Assembly: GCF_018294505.1 (NCBI RefSeq)
Contig: NC_057811.1
Span: 24,323,483-24,387,482 of the forward strand
DNA: 64,000 nucleotides
From: Triticum aestivum
Lineage: Eukaryota > Streptophyta > Magnoliopsida > Poales > Poaceae
Direction of reading: 5' to 3'
Positions within the stretch are counted from its first letter, which is position 1, and each line of letters starts with the position of its first letter. Position numbers and translations under genes: made by a program. Below are positions 11,170 to 21,541 of the stretch, piece after piece. A model generated the notes under the pieces. The model was not told where the DNA came from and searched no databases. It saw only the letters and a list, made by a program, of their open reading frames with translations.

Positions 11170-11723
11170 TCCGCCGCCGGCCGGGGTCGCACTACGGCAT
11201 TTGCGCCCGGAGCGTGGGCCATCGCGGCGGGGGCAGCCGGATTCCCGCCCTGCACAACCACGTTGCCCTGCCGCTTGCGGGCAGGCCCGGCGTGTGCTTC
11301 GGCGACGCCGGCGGGGCCAACATGGCCGGCGACGAGATCCGCCCGAGGGGAAGGGGCGTGCGCGACCTCGACGGTGACGGGGGACAGCATGGGGTCGTCC
11401 ATGGCGGCGAGGGACGGCCGGGGAGGAGCAGTCGGAGCTTGCGGAGTGGGGGCAATGGTGGCGGAGTGTGCGGGGAGCGGGAAAGGGCGCGCGGAAATGT
11501 CCCTCCCGCCAAATTTCGCGCCGGATAGGGGTTGAGCTCGGGTCGGCCTCCCAGCCCGTGAAGATAGAGGTTGGGGGAGAAGATTTGCCGCGCCCCGCAA
11601 AAAAATTTGTGGGCCGGTGCGGGATGCGGGGTCTAGTCGTGCAGATTTTCTGGCCCCGACCCGCAATTTGGCGGTTATTTTGCGGGCCGGGGCATTTTGC
11701 GGGGTCTGCTAGAGTTGCTCTTA
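11170..11723. mobile_element. right end of a small Mutator-like element
   Basis: A GC-rich stretch ends in GCTAGAGTTGCTCTTA, the inverted form of the TAAGAGCAACT terminus that also bounds the element at 20,827-38,549. The left part was split off by the Tat retrotransposon and lies outside the window. The next nine bases (AGGAGATCC) fall inside the mudrA reading frame, as expected if the element landed in that gene; the left copy of the duplication cannot be seen. No transposase is visible in this fragment. Confidence 0.6.
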
Positions 11724-13866
11724 AGGAGATCCATGGTGATGAAGAAGAGCAGTTCAGTAGGCTTTGGGATTATGGATATGAATCGAGGAATAGCAACCCT
11801 GGGTCTACATTTCTTTTGTCAACTGAGCTTGTTAAAGACAAAGTTTTCCCACTGGGCAGGAAATGTCTGAAAACTCTATATTGGGCTTATGATGCATGTA
11901 AAAGGGGGTGGCTCAAGGGATGCTGGCCTATTATTTTCATTGATGGTTGTCACATGAAAACTAGGTTTAAAGGAGTGTTCCTTAGTGCAGTAGGTATTGA
12001 TCCTAATTACTGCATTTTCCCCATTGCAATGGGTTGGTAGACGTAGAGTGCACAAGTTCTTGGGAGTGGTTTCTCACTACATTGAGAGATGACCTTAACA
12101 TCACAAATATTGCTCCTTTCACTATTATGAGTGACAAGCAGAAAGGTTTGATCAATGCTGTGCAAAAAATCTGGCCAGATGCTAAGCATAGGTTTTGTGT
12201 TAGGCATATTTATCAGAATGTTAATGAGAAGCACAAAGGAGAGTTGCTGAAGCAAGATCTGTGGGGCATTGAAAGAGCACCAAACAAGGTGAAGTGGAGC
12301 CAAAACTGTGAGAAAATGGATGGACACAGTTCAGCTGCCTTCCACTGGACTGAAAGACTTGATCCAAAGACATGGTGTAAAGCATTTTTAGTGTCTTTTC
12401 CAAGTGTGATATTCTGCTGAACAATAACTCTGAAGTATTTAATAGGTAAATGCTCTGCAACAGTTTATGAAGTACCTACCTCTTCCTATGCATTAGTTTT
12501 GTTATACTGTTGCAACATTCTATCAGATCATACTAATCAGAAATGGTGCAACATTTGTTGCAGCTACATTCTGGAGGGCAGAGAGATGGCAGTATTGTCA
12601 ATGCTGGAATACATTTTTTACAAGATCATGCAAAGGCTAGTGAGTAAACAGAGAGATGCCATAGAGAAGTGGGCAGGGAAGAGAATATGCCCAAAGATCA
12701 AGAAGAAACTAGACATGAACACTGAGTTTGCTGCTAATTGCCATGTCTCGGAAGCTGGCCAACAATTGTTCAGAGTTCAGTCTGGCAACTCTAGTTATAC
12801 AGTGGACTTGTGCTTGCACACTTGTGACTGCAGGAGATGGCAGCTGTCTGGAGTACCATGTGGCCATAGTATAGAATGCTACAGGGAGGAGAGAATTGAC
12901 CCTGAGATAATGGTTCATGACTGCTACACTGTGGAGAATTATCTGAAAGCATATGGATACACTCTGGTTCCACTTAGAGATCCAAAGCATTGGGAGAAAC
13001 AGAATGCTTACAAAGTATATCCACCAGTTTTCACTAAACAGTTGGGAAGGCCAAAGAAAAACAGGAAGAAAACTCCAGAAGAGAAGAGCTAGAATGGTGT
13101 TAGATATTTGAACAAAAAAGGTGTGACAATGCACTGCTCAATTTGTGGCAGAGCTGACCACAACAGGAAGGGCACTATAGATGGCAGGAAGCACTAATTG
13201 TAGAAGGAGTAGAGCTGGTTGATGAGAACTATGATGACCCAACATTTCTTCAGGTATGCTTAAGGAGTAGAGCTGGTTGTATGAAATGTGTTTAACTGCC
13301 TAAATTGAGCTTATCTGGAAAATTACCTTTTTTTCTTTGCAGAACATCTTTCCAAACAGGCCAGATCCTAGGTTGGATCCTAGTGAGTCACCAACCAGTA
13401 TGGTTTTCAACATGGCCAACAGGGAAAGAGCAAGAAGAGCTCCTCAAAGGGTCCATGGCCCACTGCCTGAGCTGTGTTGTTGCTGCTGGGGCTGAAATAC
13501 CACAACCCAGGGTCACTACAGAAATGAATGTTGCTAGGTAGACAAGGGCAAGAACTGAAGCTGACAGGGGAAGAGGAAAGAAAAGGAGAGGCAGCGGAGA
13601 GGGAAATCCAAGTGCAAGAAGAGGAAGGGGAGCAAGTGCAGTCTCAGGTCCAGGAAGAGGTGTCAGTGCAGATGCAGGGTCAGGAAGAGGAGCAAGTGCA
13701 GATGTTGGGAGAGGGAGAGGAGCAAGTGCAGAAGCTGGGAGAGGGAGAGGAGCAAATGCAGAAGCTGGGAGAGGGAAGGAGCAAATGCAGGAGCTGGGAG
13801 AGGGAGAGGAGCAAATGCAGAAGATGGGAGAGGGAGAGGAGCAAATGCAGGAGCTGGGAGGGTTCA
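11724..13866 (+). pseudogene. MuDR-type transposase (mudrA-like), spliced, broken
   Basis: The first kept exon (11,724-12,445) has the MULE catalytic segments: an IDGCHMK motif (first Asp), an IMSDKQKG motif (second Asp) and HRFCVRHIYQN (C/H motif). Single-base losses shift the frame near 12,037 and near 12,386. A GT-AG intron fits at 12,446-12,563. The next exon holds a SWIM zinc finger (CDCRRWQLSGVPCGH), then an in-frame TAG (13,090-13,092) and a CCHC-like knuckle near 13,130. A second intron fits at 13,254-13,342, and the last exon ends in Gly/Arg-rich repeats. Intact relatives cut and paste MULE DNA. The 5' third of the gene is missing, replaced by the inserted small MULE. Confidence 0.83.
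13600..13866 (+). repeat. imperfect minisatellite, 24-30 bp units
   Basis: Units of the type GAGAGGAGCAAATGCAG are repeated about nine times with small length changes. In the mudrA frame they would give a Gly-Arg/Ala-rich tail; single-base differences between units break that frame. Confidence 0.75.
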
Positions 13867-14103
13867 GTTAAGTGAAAGAATTTAGTTATCTGACCAACAA
13901 CAGCGATTATAATTCAAGAACAATAAGTGGATAAGTTAATTAGAATACTGCATCCATAACTGGTTCACTAGAAATATAACACTTTCAGCCAATCCAGATA
14001 ACTGACAAACTTCAGCACACAAAGTACTCAAATTACTCAAACTACAAGTTACTCAAATCCATTAAAGTGCCACAAATTAATTTAGCATTACAGCAAGAAT
14101 TAA

Positions 14104-15295
14104 TCACTCAAACTCATCCAGCATCTCCTTCAGCTTCCTTATCTTGCCCTTGGTCTCCTCCTTATGCTTGAATAAATCACCTATCATGTATTCCAACTTC
14201 TTTTTATCTTGCTTTAACTGATCTCTCTGCAACACCAAGTTGTCCCTCTCTTCTACTAACTGGTCCCTCTCTTCAATCAGTTTGTTCCTCTCCTGCTGCA
14301 TCAGGTTCTTGTCTTTCTCTGCCTTGGCCCTCACAACCTGATGAATATTTGTGACAGATTTGTCACAAATCTTCTTCTCAAGTTCTTGCTTCAAGTCTTC
14401 TAGAGCAATCTCTGTGTTGCCCAGCTGGGCCAATGCCTACTCTTTGTCAGCCACCATTTTAGCAAAAACAACCTTGAAAAATCTCAACTCTTTTTCCATC
14501 TTTTCCTTATCTTTCAGAACCCTATAATTTTCTTCAGCATTAATTACATTTTGCCTCAGCCTGAGCTTGTTCTCATCATCATACATGCCCCAAATCCTTG
14601 CTAGGCTCATCTTCAGTTGGGCAGGCCACTCAGGGTCAATCCACTCAACAAAGGGGAATTTAGGACCTTCCTATGGATTTCAAAAAAAAAGATTGTTTTA
14701 TCAGAGTTGGTGCAGTTAAATGATATTCAGTATAATTTCAACACTAAAATCAGATAAGTTCAGAAGTGCAGTCAAAGTTCATATATGCAATTAACTGAAC
14801 TTAATAGCTGAAGTTCAGTTATCTATTCACAATTCAGTTAAGTATTCTAAATGATCAAAACAGTTAAATGATTAACACATGAAGTGACAGATAGCAAGCA
14901 ATACACACACTATCATCCACACTTAAAACACACTACACACAGCAAGCAATATAAACAAATGCAATATGTGATAGGTAACTACTCACCTTTTGTGCACAAG
15001 CTAAAAACCTCCTGCCACTATGCATTGAATCGAAGGCAACAAACTTATCACAAACAGCTTGGTGGTCACATCTATAGGCAAATTCAGTAGCAGGGCCTCT
15101 CCATTCTGAGCAGAAGATGGGTGGCAGGTGCCTATAAAAATAACAAATCAGCATCTTCAAGCTCTGGCCATACTATCCTGCTGGAACCCTAACCCTAACT
15201 GCATTGCCATGGGGGAGCAGGCGGCTAACCTGACTGGTGACTGAGTCACTGTCCGACGCCGCCGCCGAGGATGAATCGTCCGACCAGGAGACCAT
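14104..15295 (-). pseudogene. GRF-type zinc finger / coiled-coil protein of the MULE
   Basis: Three exon-like blocks: 15,230-15,295 (22 codons from ATG, Ser/Asp-rich), 14,987-15,131 and 14,104-14,670, with AG/GT at the inner borders. The middle block has a finger-like pattern, YRCDHQAVCDKF then GRRFLACAQ, resembling GRF zinc fingers (CxC, GRRF, C). The last block continues with FVEWIDPEWP and then heptad-rich coiled coil (about 150 residues, many E/K/L/Q). The joint between the first two exons is not in phase as I read it, and an in-frame TAG interrupts the coiled coil at 14,437-14,439. Proteins of this design are common beside grass transposases; their job is not established. It faces mudrA tail to tail. 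Confidence 0.55.
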
Positions 15296-15479
15296 GACGA
15301 CGATCTGGACTAGGAGCTGGGAGCTGGACGGCTGTGGCGAGCTTGGCGGCGGCGACGGCCATCTGGAATAGGAGCTGGGAGTGGGAGCTGTCGGAGGAGG
15401 CAGATGGGGAACAGGGCGGACGCGAGATCGATTCCAGACACAGATTTAATTCAGGTGCATGTACTGCGGGTTGATTAGA

Positions 15480-15690
15480 GAAAACGGCGGGGGGGGGGGG
15501 GGTCTGCAAAAGTGCATGCGACGACTGGGCTAGCCACCTGGCTGCCACTTGTCGAGCTGTCATTAGCCTGGGACTAAAACGCCACATGCAGTGCAAGTTG
15601 GGGTATGGTGGGGTTGAGTTTTGCAAGTTTAGGACTAAATCATCACATTTTATGCAAGTTAGGATACCTGGGTGCTTTTACCTCTAAAAT
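15480..15690. repeat. terminal-repeat-like end of the mudrA MULE
   Basis: After a run of G (15,488-15,501) the sequence has repeated phrases of the kind GCAAGTTxxGGACTAAA and ends GGGTGCTTTTACCTC. I recognise this style from Triticeae MULE terminal repeats. The partner end is not in the window, so the border is approximate. Confidence 0.4.
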
Positions 15691-16262
15691 CTTTTATCTT
15701 GGGCCGTATATGGGTTGGCTGGACCCGCGCGCGTAGCTGACGGCCGTTTTCTGGACACGGTGACGACGCCCGGTACGTAACGGCCGACCTGTGCGCGTCG
15801 GCACACCGTGAACACTCATTTTATTGCCGTGGGACGTACACACCGTAACGGCAGCCGTACACACAGGCGTCGTTCCAGGAGTGCTGTTTGCTGACTGTGT
15901 CAACAGTTGTGGCTAAGGTACTTGTCACTCATTTTATAAGCTGTTTGCTGATTGACATTACGTCTGAGGCAACATATTCATTGTCTAAGTTTTTTGTAAT
16001 AACAATCTTTGTAAAAAAAACACGCAACACCTGCTAGCACAGTACCATTCTGGAGATGTTCGCACAGCACCTTGTGACAGCAGGCTTGCAATATGTGCAG
16101 CGGCTAATGCAGCAACAATAGGAAGTGATCCGAGAAAATATAGGAACATGCCTCGTTAACAATCATAAGTTTTCACAATACTTGTACAATTAGCACACTG
16201 ATTACCAATGGATGGCTTATTTTGCGGGTGACACAGGGTTACGTTAAATGCACACAGGTTTA
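15691..16262. other. intergenic, nothing assigned
   Basis: I see no supported gene or repeat. The first 200 bases are rich in CG and ACGG words; the rest is AT-richer and ends at the Tourist MITE. Confidence 0.4.
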
Positions 16263-16522
16263 GGCTGGTCATAGTGGAGAGTAACTTAGACTAGTAACAT
16301 GCATATGTTACTACCTTCATAGTGGGTGGTGTCATATATGTGGTAACATAGATACCTTCATTTATTACTTTGTAGACTCATTTTGCATTGGGAAGCGCTA
16401 TGTCATGGTAACATATTATGTTACTCCATTTGCCTCTCTCCTCATTAACTACTTGCCACCTCACTCTTTTTGCTTATGTGGCATCTATGTTACTACCTAT
16501 ATTACTCTCACTATGACCAGCC
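16263..16522. mobile_element. Tourist-type MITE (PIF/Harbinger)
   Basis: Termini GGCTGGTCATAGTG and CACTATGACCAGCC are perfect inverted repeats over 14 bp, and the similarity continues inward (GAGAGTAAC/ATTACTCTC). The flanks are TTA on both sides (16,260-16,262 and 16,523-16,525), the 3-bp duplication of Harbinger elements. It is 260 bp long and non-coding. Confidence 0.88.
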
Positions 16523-16559
16523 TTAAGAAAATCCTACTAGCAAGACAAAATCAAATTTT

Positions 16560-17180
16560 ACAAATTGGACGCAAAACTAGAAACAAAGCTAACTACAAAC
16601 CTGTCCCCTCCAGCCGGATTGGGGTTTCAGCAGGAGGCACTGCATGAAGCACGATACTTGGGTTTCCGCATGTGTTTCGCCGGTGACCACCTACGGCACA
16701 GTTGGTGCATTTCAGCTACCTCCTCGGTTTCTTCGGCATGTCACACCTGTCTGGTGTGTCTCCGTGACTCCCATAAAATCCATGACTTGCACCCAAGTAG
16801 CATCATTAATCGAGATGCCGCATGTTGGTCCATTAAACACCGTCGCCTACAGGCATGAAGCATTTGAACAAATTTTATGTACCTTCAGTGAATGACTGCA
16901 CAACATTCTCGTGTGCTCAAAGTTGCCGCACTCACATAGAAACTGATCACCCCCTAACTGTGACCTCATACACCACCTTGCACCATTTGTCATGCCTCTC
17001 CGGATGGTGCTGCCGCACTAGGTACTTCATGCCTTGCTCAACAGGTTCGACCTTGTACTGCCCTGCTTCGTACAGTATCTCGCCAAACTTCTCGAACATG
17101 GGCCCTAGTGTACACCTCACTCGCATGCTGCTCCAATGGCGTTTAGCTTTCATCACCCATGCTGCCTGAAAATTCATGAC
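16560..17180 (-). pseudogene. FAR1/FHY3-like C-terminal remnant
   Basis: Minus-strand fragments in two frames. The part at 16,850-17,175 ends in a SWIM finger, CECGNFEHTRMLCSH, with the CxC...CxH spacing typical of FAR1-related proteins. Further on, about 16,630-16,740, a zinc knuckle KCTNCAVGGHRRNTC matches the FAR1 C-terminus. A stop or shift lies between them near 16,945. FAR1-related proteins derive from Mutator-like transposases; some act as transcription factors. No central transposase domain is seen upstream, so this is a remnant, possibly of the same gene as the exon at 19,760-19,938. Confidence 0.65.
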
Positions 17181-19759
17181 ATGGGCTCCACAAGTTAGAA
17201 TCCCCGCCCGTATGATTGAACAACATAATTTATGTAGGTCCAAACCAAAAAACAAAAACTGCACTCGCCCTACAGGAAAAACCAAGTACACGATGAACAC
17301 CATTTCTGAAACTGGCTACACGGCTAAGGCAAAGTCCATCTTTGTTACGATGTTCCACCAGATGCAGGACAACCGTAGGCCTTGTTTGGTTATAGGGGAA
17401 CCAATCCCCTAGTGGAATTAATCCACCCAGTGATTGGGTTGATCCACATATAAAGTTAAGACAGAAAATTAATGAGAAAGAGATCAGAATAGAGAATACT
17501 GCCCCATTTGGTGTCTCTTTTATCAAGTGCTTGATTGATCCTCGTCCCCCCATGCCATGTTACCTAACATCAAGCAGTACAAGGAGCAAGCATTCATCAA
17601 TCATCATTCATGTTCGACAGCAGCACAAGTAACTAGCAAACATGACATGGGTAGCAACACACAGCAGCAGCAGCAGCAGGCCAGGAGCAGCATGACTACT
17701 ACAAGCATTCAAAGAGCAGCAAGCAGACCATCCAGCAGCTTAATGGAAGGAATCAGAATAAAATATGAGATGAAGTTGAGGAGAGGCTGCTGGGTTTGGA
17801 GATTGGGAGGGTTACCTGCCGTCGGGAGGAGAGGCTGCTGTCTGCTGGTGCTGGGGTAGTGGTCGCCGGTTGAGTCCAGGCGATGATGTCTTCGATCCAG
17901 GAGAGGCTGCGACCTGGGAGCACCTCGTTTTTGTGTGGAGAGGTCCCTGCGACTCATGCAAAAAAATAGGGTTTCGTTTTGGGCCAGGGCTGTTTTGGGG
18001 CCAGGTCGTATCCCAACTGTGTCACATACGTATCCCACCGTACCCCGCATTTTTTTTCTTTCATTTTAATGGGGGATACGGATATCCTGCTGTGTCCCCG
18101 TCTCCCCGTATCCCGCCATATCCGAATGGCAGATTAGCAATTCCTGCCGTGTCCATGCTTCGTAGGTAGTAAGCATTCAAATTGTCCGGCATGAGAAAGA
18201 ATTATCTTCTCCAAGACCAAACCAAGGAGAATCTGTGAACGATAAAAAAGGAATATGTTTTACAGGAACAACAAAATAGGCTTTCATATGAGCCCAACGT
18301 TCATTCTCAGATTTATTGTGGCGAAACTAGTCGCGAAAACAGAACTCACTCTGCAAGATGCTTAAGTAAACTAACAATTAATTAGTTCCTCTCCCATCAC
18401 CTTGGCAAGCCTAGCAGCCTCCTCCACCATCTTCTCTAATCATCGCAAATTGAAACATAGCGTGAAATACTCAAATTCTTGTAAGAAACGAAAATTTTAA
18501 GGAAATAGCAGTAAAAATAATAATGGAATCTCAGTTCATGGCCTCATATACCAAAAATCAGTTCAAACCCGTGATAAATGTGAGGCATCTTTTTTCTGGA
18601 TGCTACATAGGTCAAATCCGCGATAAGAAATAAATGAATTAAAAGTCTTGATATGCATGAATGCAGCATGCAAACAGATCTTTGCATGAACAAGCATGTA
18701 AAGACTTAACAAAATGAATGCTGCTTATCCATTCTCCAAACAAAAAACCAAGAAAAAAATTGGCTTTGTTGGCAGCTCAGAAGTCATCTAATGTATGTGC
18801 AAGAACTAGCAAAAAACAAGGAGAACTATTTGTGGACTGTTCAGGTTTTGCTAATGTTAGGCAAAGGAAAAAAAGAATATGTTTGACAGGAGCTGCCATG
18901 CTGTGCAAAAGCTACTTCAATTCTAAGTCTATCAATTATCAAATAACCATGGACTGCTGATAAAACTAAGGCCAATTAACTACATTTGAAGTGGATGGAA
19001 GCTGATTAAATGTTTAAAACCAAGAAACTACACAAGTGTTCTATAGATGCCAAAAATATAGTACTGATGCAAGGTCGCACAAAGCCAAAGTCAGTAATAG
19101 TACTGTACTCAGTACGGTATTAAGTTGTAACATACTGAATTAAGTAATTCACATGTGAATGTCAGTCTCAATCTGTAAATAGTCTAGGCTAAAAGTAAGT
19201 GCTTCATGCAAGAACACAACTAATACTCCAGATCCTTGCTCAAGTACAATAGAGCACCTCATCCTACAAGGCTATCTCACAATTTTAACACACCTCCCAA
19301 TTCTTTCCATTTTACGAGTGATTATCGACACCAATATAGGCAATTTTTGGTGGCACCGAAAAGCTATATCCAAGAGAACATTTTATGGTGGCAATCCGAG
19401 TGTATAAATTATATTGTACACCTTGCAGAAGCTAACATTATTTTCACGGAGCTACTTAACAAGGTCACGTGTGTATATATCGATATGTCTGCGAGTATAC
19501 TTTCTAGCCAGACTTATCTGTAAGAGAGTGATTATGGATGGCATGTGCTCGTTTATGTACCCGCCGTTGTCTCTTGACCAGAGCAACCGTATCATCGCTG
19601 GGCACCTACATCGGTAAGACCGTGTATTACTTCTTTTTGGGACCCCTGCAAAATGTCGTAACAAATAACAATGTCAGATTTTTTTTTCTAGGCATAAGCA
19701 TAAGTGTGATACATCAGCTCAGTTTGTTATGATAACGGTGAATAAAAAATAATACTAAC
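17181..19759. other. non-coding stretch between FAR1-like pieces
   Basis: No ORF here looks like a known protein. A CAG microsatellite lies at about 17,661-17,682. At 18,050-18,130 the words GTATCC and CCCGTA recur. A minus-strand stretch near 18,370-18,440 could read as a short helical FAR1 tail (EEAARLAKVMGEEL) but is too short to call. Confidence 0.4.
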
Positions 19760-19938
19760 CGAGCAGTCGCAGACTATCTCCTGCATACATTTTGTTCTCT
19801 CAACGTTCAGTCTCCTTTTTCCGTACCTAATTCCAAACCTAATTTCCCAGGAATACAGGTTGTAATAGTCATATGCTTCTCCAAGTGAATCAAAGTTGTT
19901 TCCGACTGCAGGAACTACAACAGTGTCAGTCTTCTTCT
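19760..19938 (-). pseudogene. FAR1 DNA-binding domain exon
   Basis: The minus-strand exon is bounded by a TGCAG acceptor and a G/GTTAGT donor. It encodes VVPAVGNNFDSLGEAYDYYN, then YSWEIRFGIRYGKRRLN and CMQEIVCDC, which match the order of the FAR1 (WRKY-GCM1-like) zinc-finger domain: P-x-x-G-x-x-F, AYDYYN-Y, GFGIR and the first CxC. The later His and Cys ligands would be on the next exon, which I cannot find. The upstream region (to 20,600) is GC-rich and may hold the leader. On its own it is a gene fragment. Confidence 0.6.
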
Positions 19939-20826
19939 CTGCATAACCCCTCGGCTCGCCTAGCCAAGTCCCGTCACCGCCGTTCAACACCATAGCCACC
20001 ACCCACTAACCTCAGCCCCGCCTCCATGCCCGCGAGAAGAGCTGCTGACACGACCGCCGTCAGCAGCTGCCGCCCGACGACCTCGGGGTCACCAACCACC
20101 AGGGCCAGGCCATGGCGCTCTCAGCCCGCGCCGTAGGGAGCCGATGTGCAGATACACCGCCACCGAAAGCACCTCCGCCCGGCAGCCACGCTCGCTCCCT
20201 GCACCAGGAAACCCGACGCGCCCTAGCCATCCATGCCACCGGCAGGCCACCCGAGCCGCGCCGCGAACACTTGAGCCCCGAGTAGCACCCGAGGCACCCA
20301 AGGACGAGACGAACCGGATCTAGGCAGAGTCCCAGCCGGCCGCCGCTTCCATATCCCGGAGCCGACCGGGACGCCCCGCAACAGCGCCGCACCGCCGCCG
20401 CCCCTGCAAAGCCGCCGCCGGCACCGCCTGACCCCGCCGCCAGAGGCCAAAACGGCGCCCGCGCAGCCCATGAATCCAGACGGGAGAGGAGGAGAAGCCC
20501 CGCCACCGCCCGCGCCCACCGGCGGCGGCGAGGGGAAGAAGGGGAGGAGGACGCCCGGAGGGTGGCGGCGCTAGGGTTCTGCCATGGTGCTCGCGGGTAG
20601 CGTCCCGGGAGCGCTAAGAGTTTTTATTTTTAAGCAAGCTTTGAAACGTCAGCTATTCATAAGCCTGTACCGTCGGAACATGTGAACTGCTTCCGTGACG
20701 GGATCTTATATCACCGTATACTCCTGTCCCCCTGGCCTCTACGTTCGCATTCAGTGCACCTCCCGACGTGCCCTTGTTCGATTGGCACACCTAGCGGGAG
20801 CAGACGAGCTCGTCTGCGGATTTGTA
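19939..20826. other. GC-rich stretch upstream of the FAR1-like exon
   Basis: 20,000-20,600 is very GC-rich with long open frames on the minus strand that look composition-driven (Gly/Arg/Ala-rich), so I do not call them. From 20,600 the sequence is ordinary and ends in GGATTTGTA (20,818-20,826), the left target duplication of the next MULE. Confidence 0.4.
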
Positions 20827-21048
20827 CTCAGAGCAACTCCAACGGGGTGACCTAAACGGACATCGATTTTGTCCGCTTTTCGTCCGTTTACTCGTCCGTG
20901 TCCACTTTTTCAAACGGGTCGGACGGTGCGTCCAACGGGGACATACGCATTTTTTGTCATGTCCGCCTTGGCATTTCATCGAACACGTAGCAGGCAGGGA
21001 GGAGGAAGAGCCCGCCACAACGGAGCACGGGCGCCGGAGGAGCACGAG

Positions 21049-21399
21049 TGTCAGGACCTAACTATAATTTAGATCATAGACTATGGACTTGAAGAGAGGA
21101 AATGGGGAAAACTCGCCCAAATCTAGGATTTTTGTATTAGTTGTATGTTTACTTAGCCATCACGGCAATTCTCATGGAGATTCGATACCCAGGACAGCCA
21201 CAACCCGGCTACCTTTATAGGTGGACAGCGTACCCGGCAACAGCCAGAAAAGTAACAGTAACGGCCTGAAACGGAACAGTACGATCTAACGGCTAGCAAC
21301 GAGCATTGAAAAGGTGAGGAGCGATCTCAGCCATCCTTCTACTGAACCTAACAGCTACAGCTAACTGAAGATATAACTGCACTCGCAACGGGCCTGACA
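21049..21399 (-). repeat. 3' LTR of the Reina-like element
   Basis: 351 bp, TGTCAGGACC to GGGCCTGACA on the plus strand. It lies next to the polypurine tract at its inner side. Confidence 0.9.
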
Positions 21400-21412
21400 T
21401 TGCCCCCTCCTT
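21400..21412 (-). promoter_or_regulatory. polypurine tract (plus-strand DNA primer site)
   Basis: On the minus strand this reads AAGGAGGGGGCAA directly before the 3' LTR, the position where the second cDNA strand is primed. Confidence 0.75.
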
Positions 21413-21541
21413 GAGTCTCGACGTGTCCTCACGACGTAACTGCTGCTTCACGCCACGCTCGCGTAGTGTTGTTGAAGAACTCCGGGAATGTGTACTTGAT
21501 AAAATCTGCGTCTTCCCATGTTGCATCAGTTGTCGGCAAGT

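Larger units (their letters stand above)
11724..15690. mobile_element. decayed autonomous-type MULE (mudrA plus convergent GRF gene)
   Basis: A plus-strand transposase gene (to about 13,866) and a minus-strand gene (14,104-15,295) face each other, the layout known from maize MuDR (mudrA/mudrB). A terminal-repeat-like end lies at about 15,480-15,690. The left terminal repeat and first part of mudrA are cut off by the small MULE at 11,723. Frameshifts and stops show that it is dead. Confidence 0.65.

Noticed and set aside
13600..13866. CRISPR-like array
   Set aside because: Short purine-rich units without unique spacers, inside a eukaryotic transposase gene; it is a minisatellite.
20060..20519. 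Gly/Arg-rich minus-strand ORFs upstream of the FAR1 exon
   Set aside because: Composition effect; no recognisable domain.
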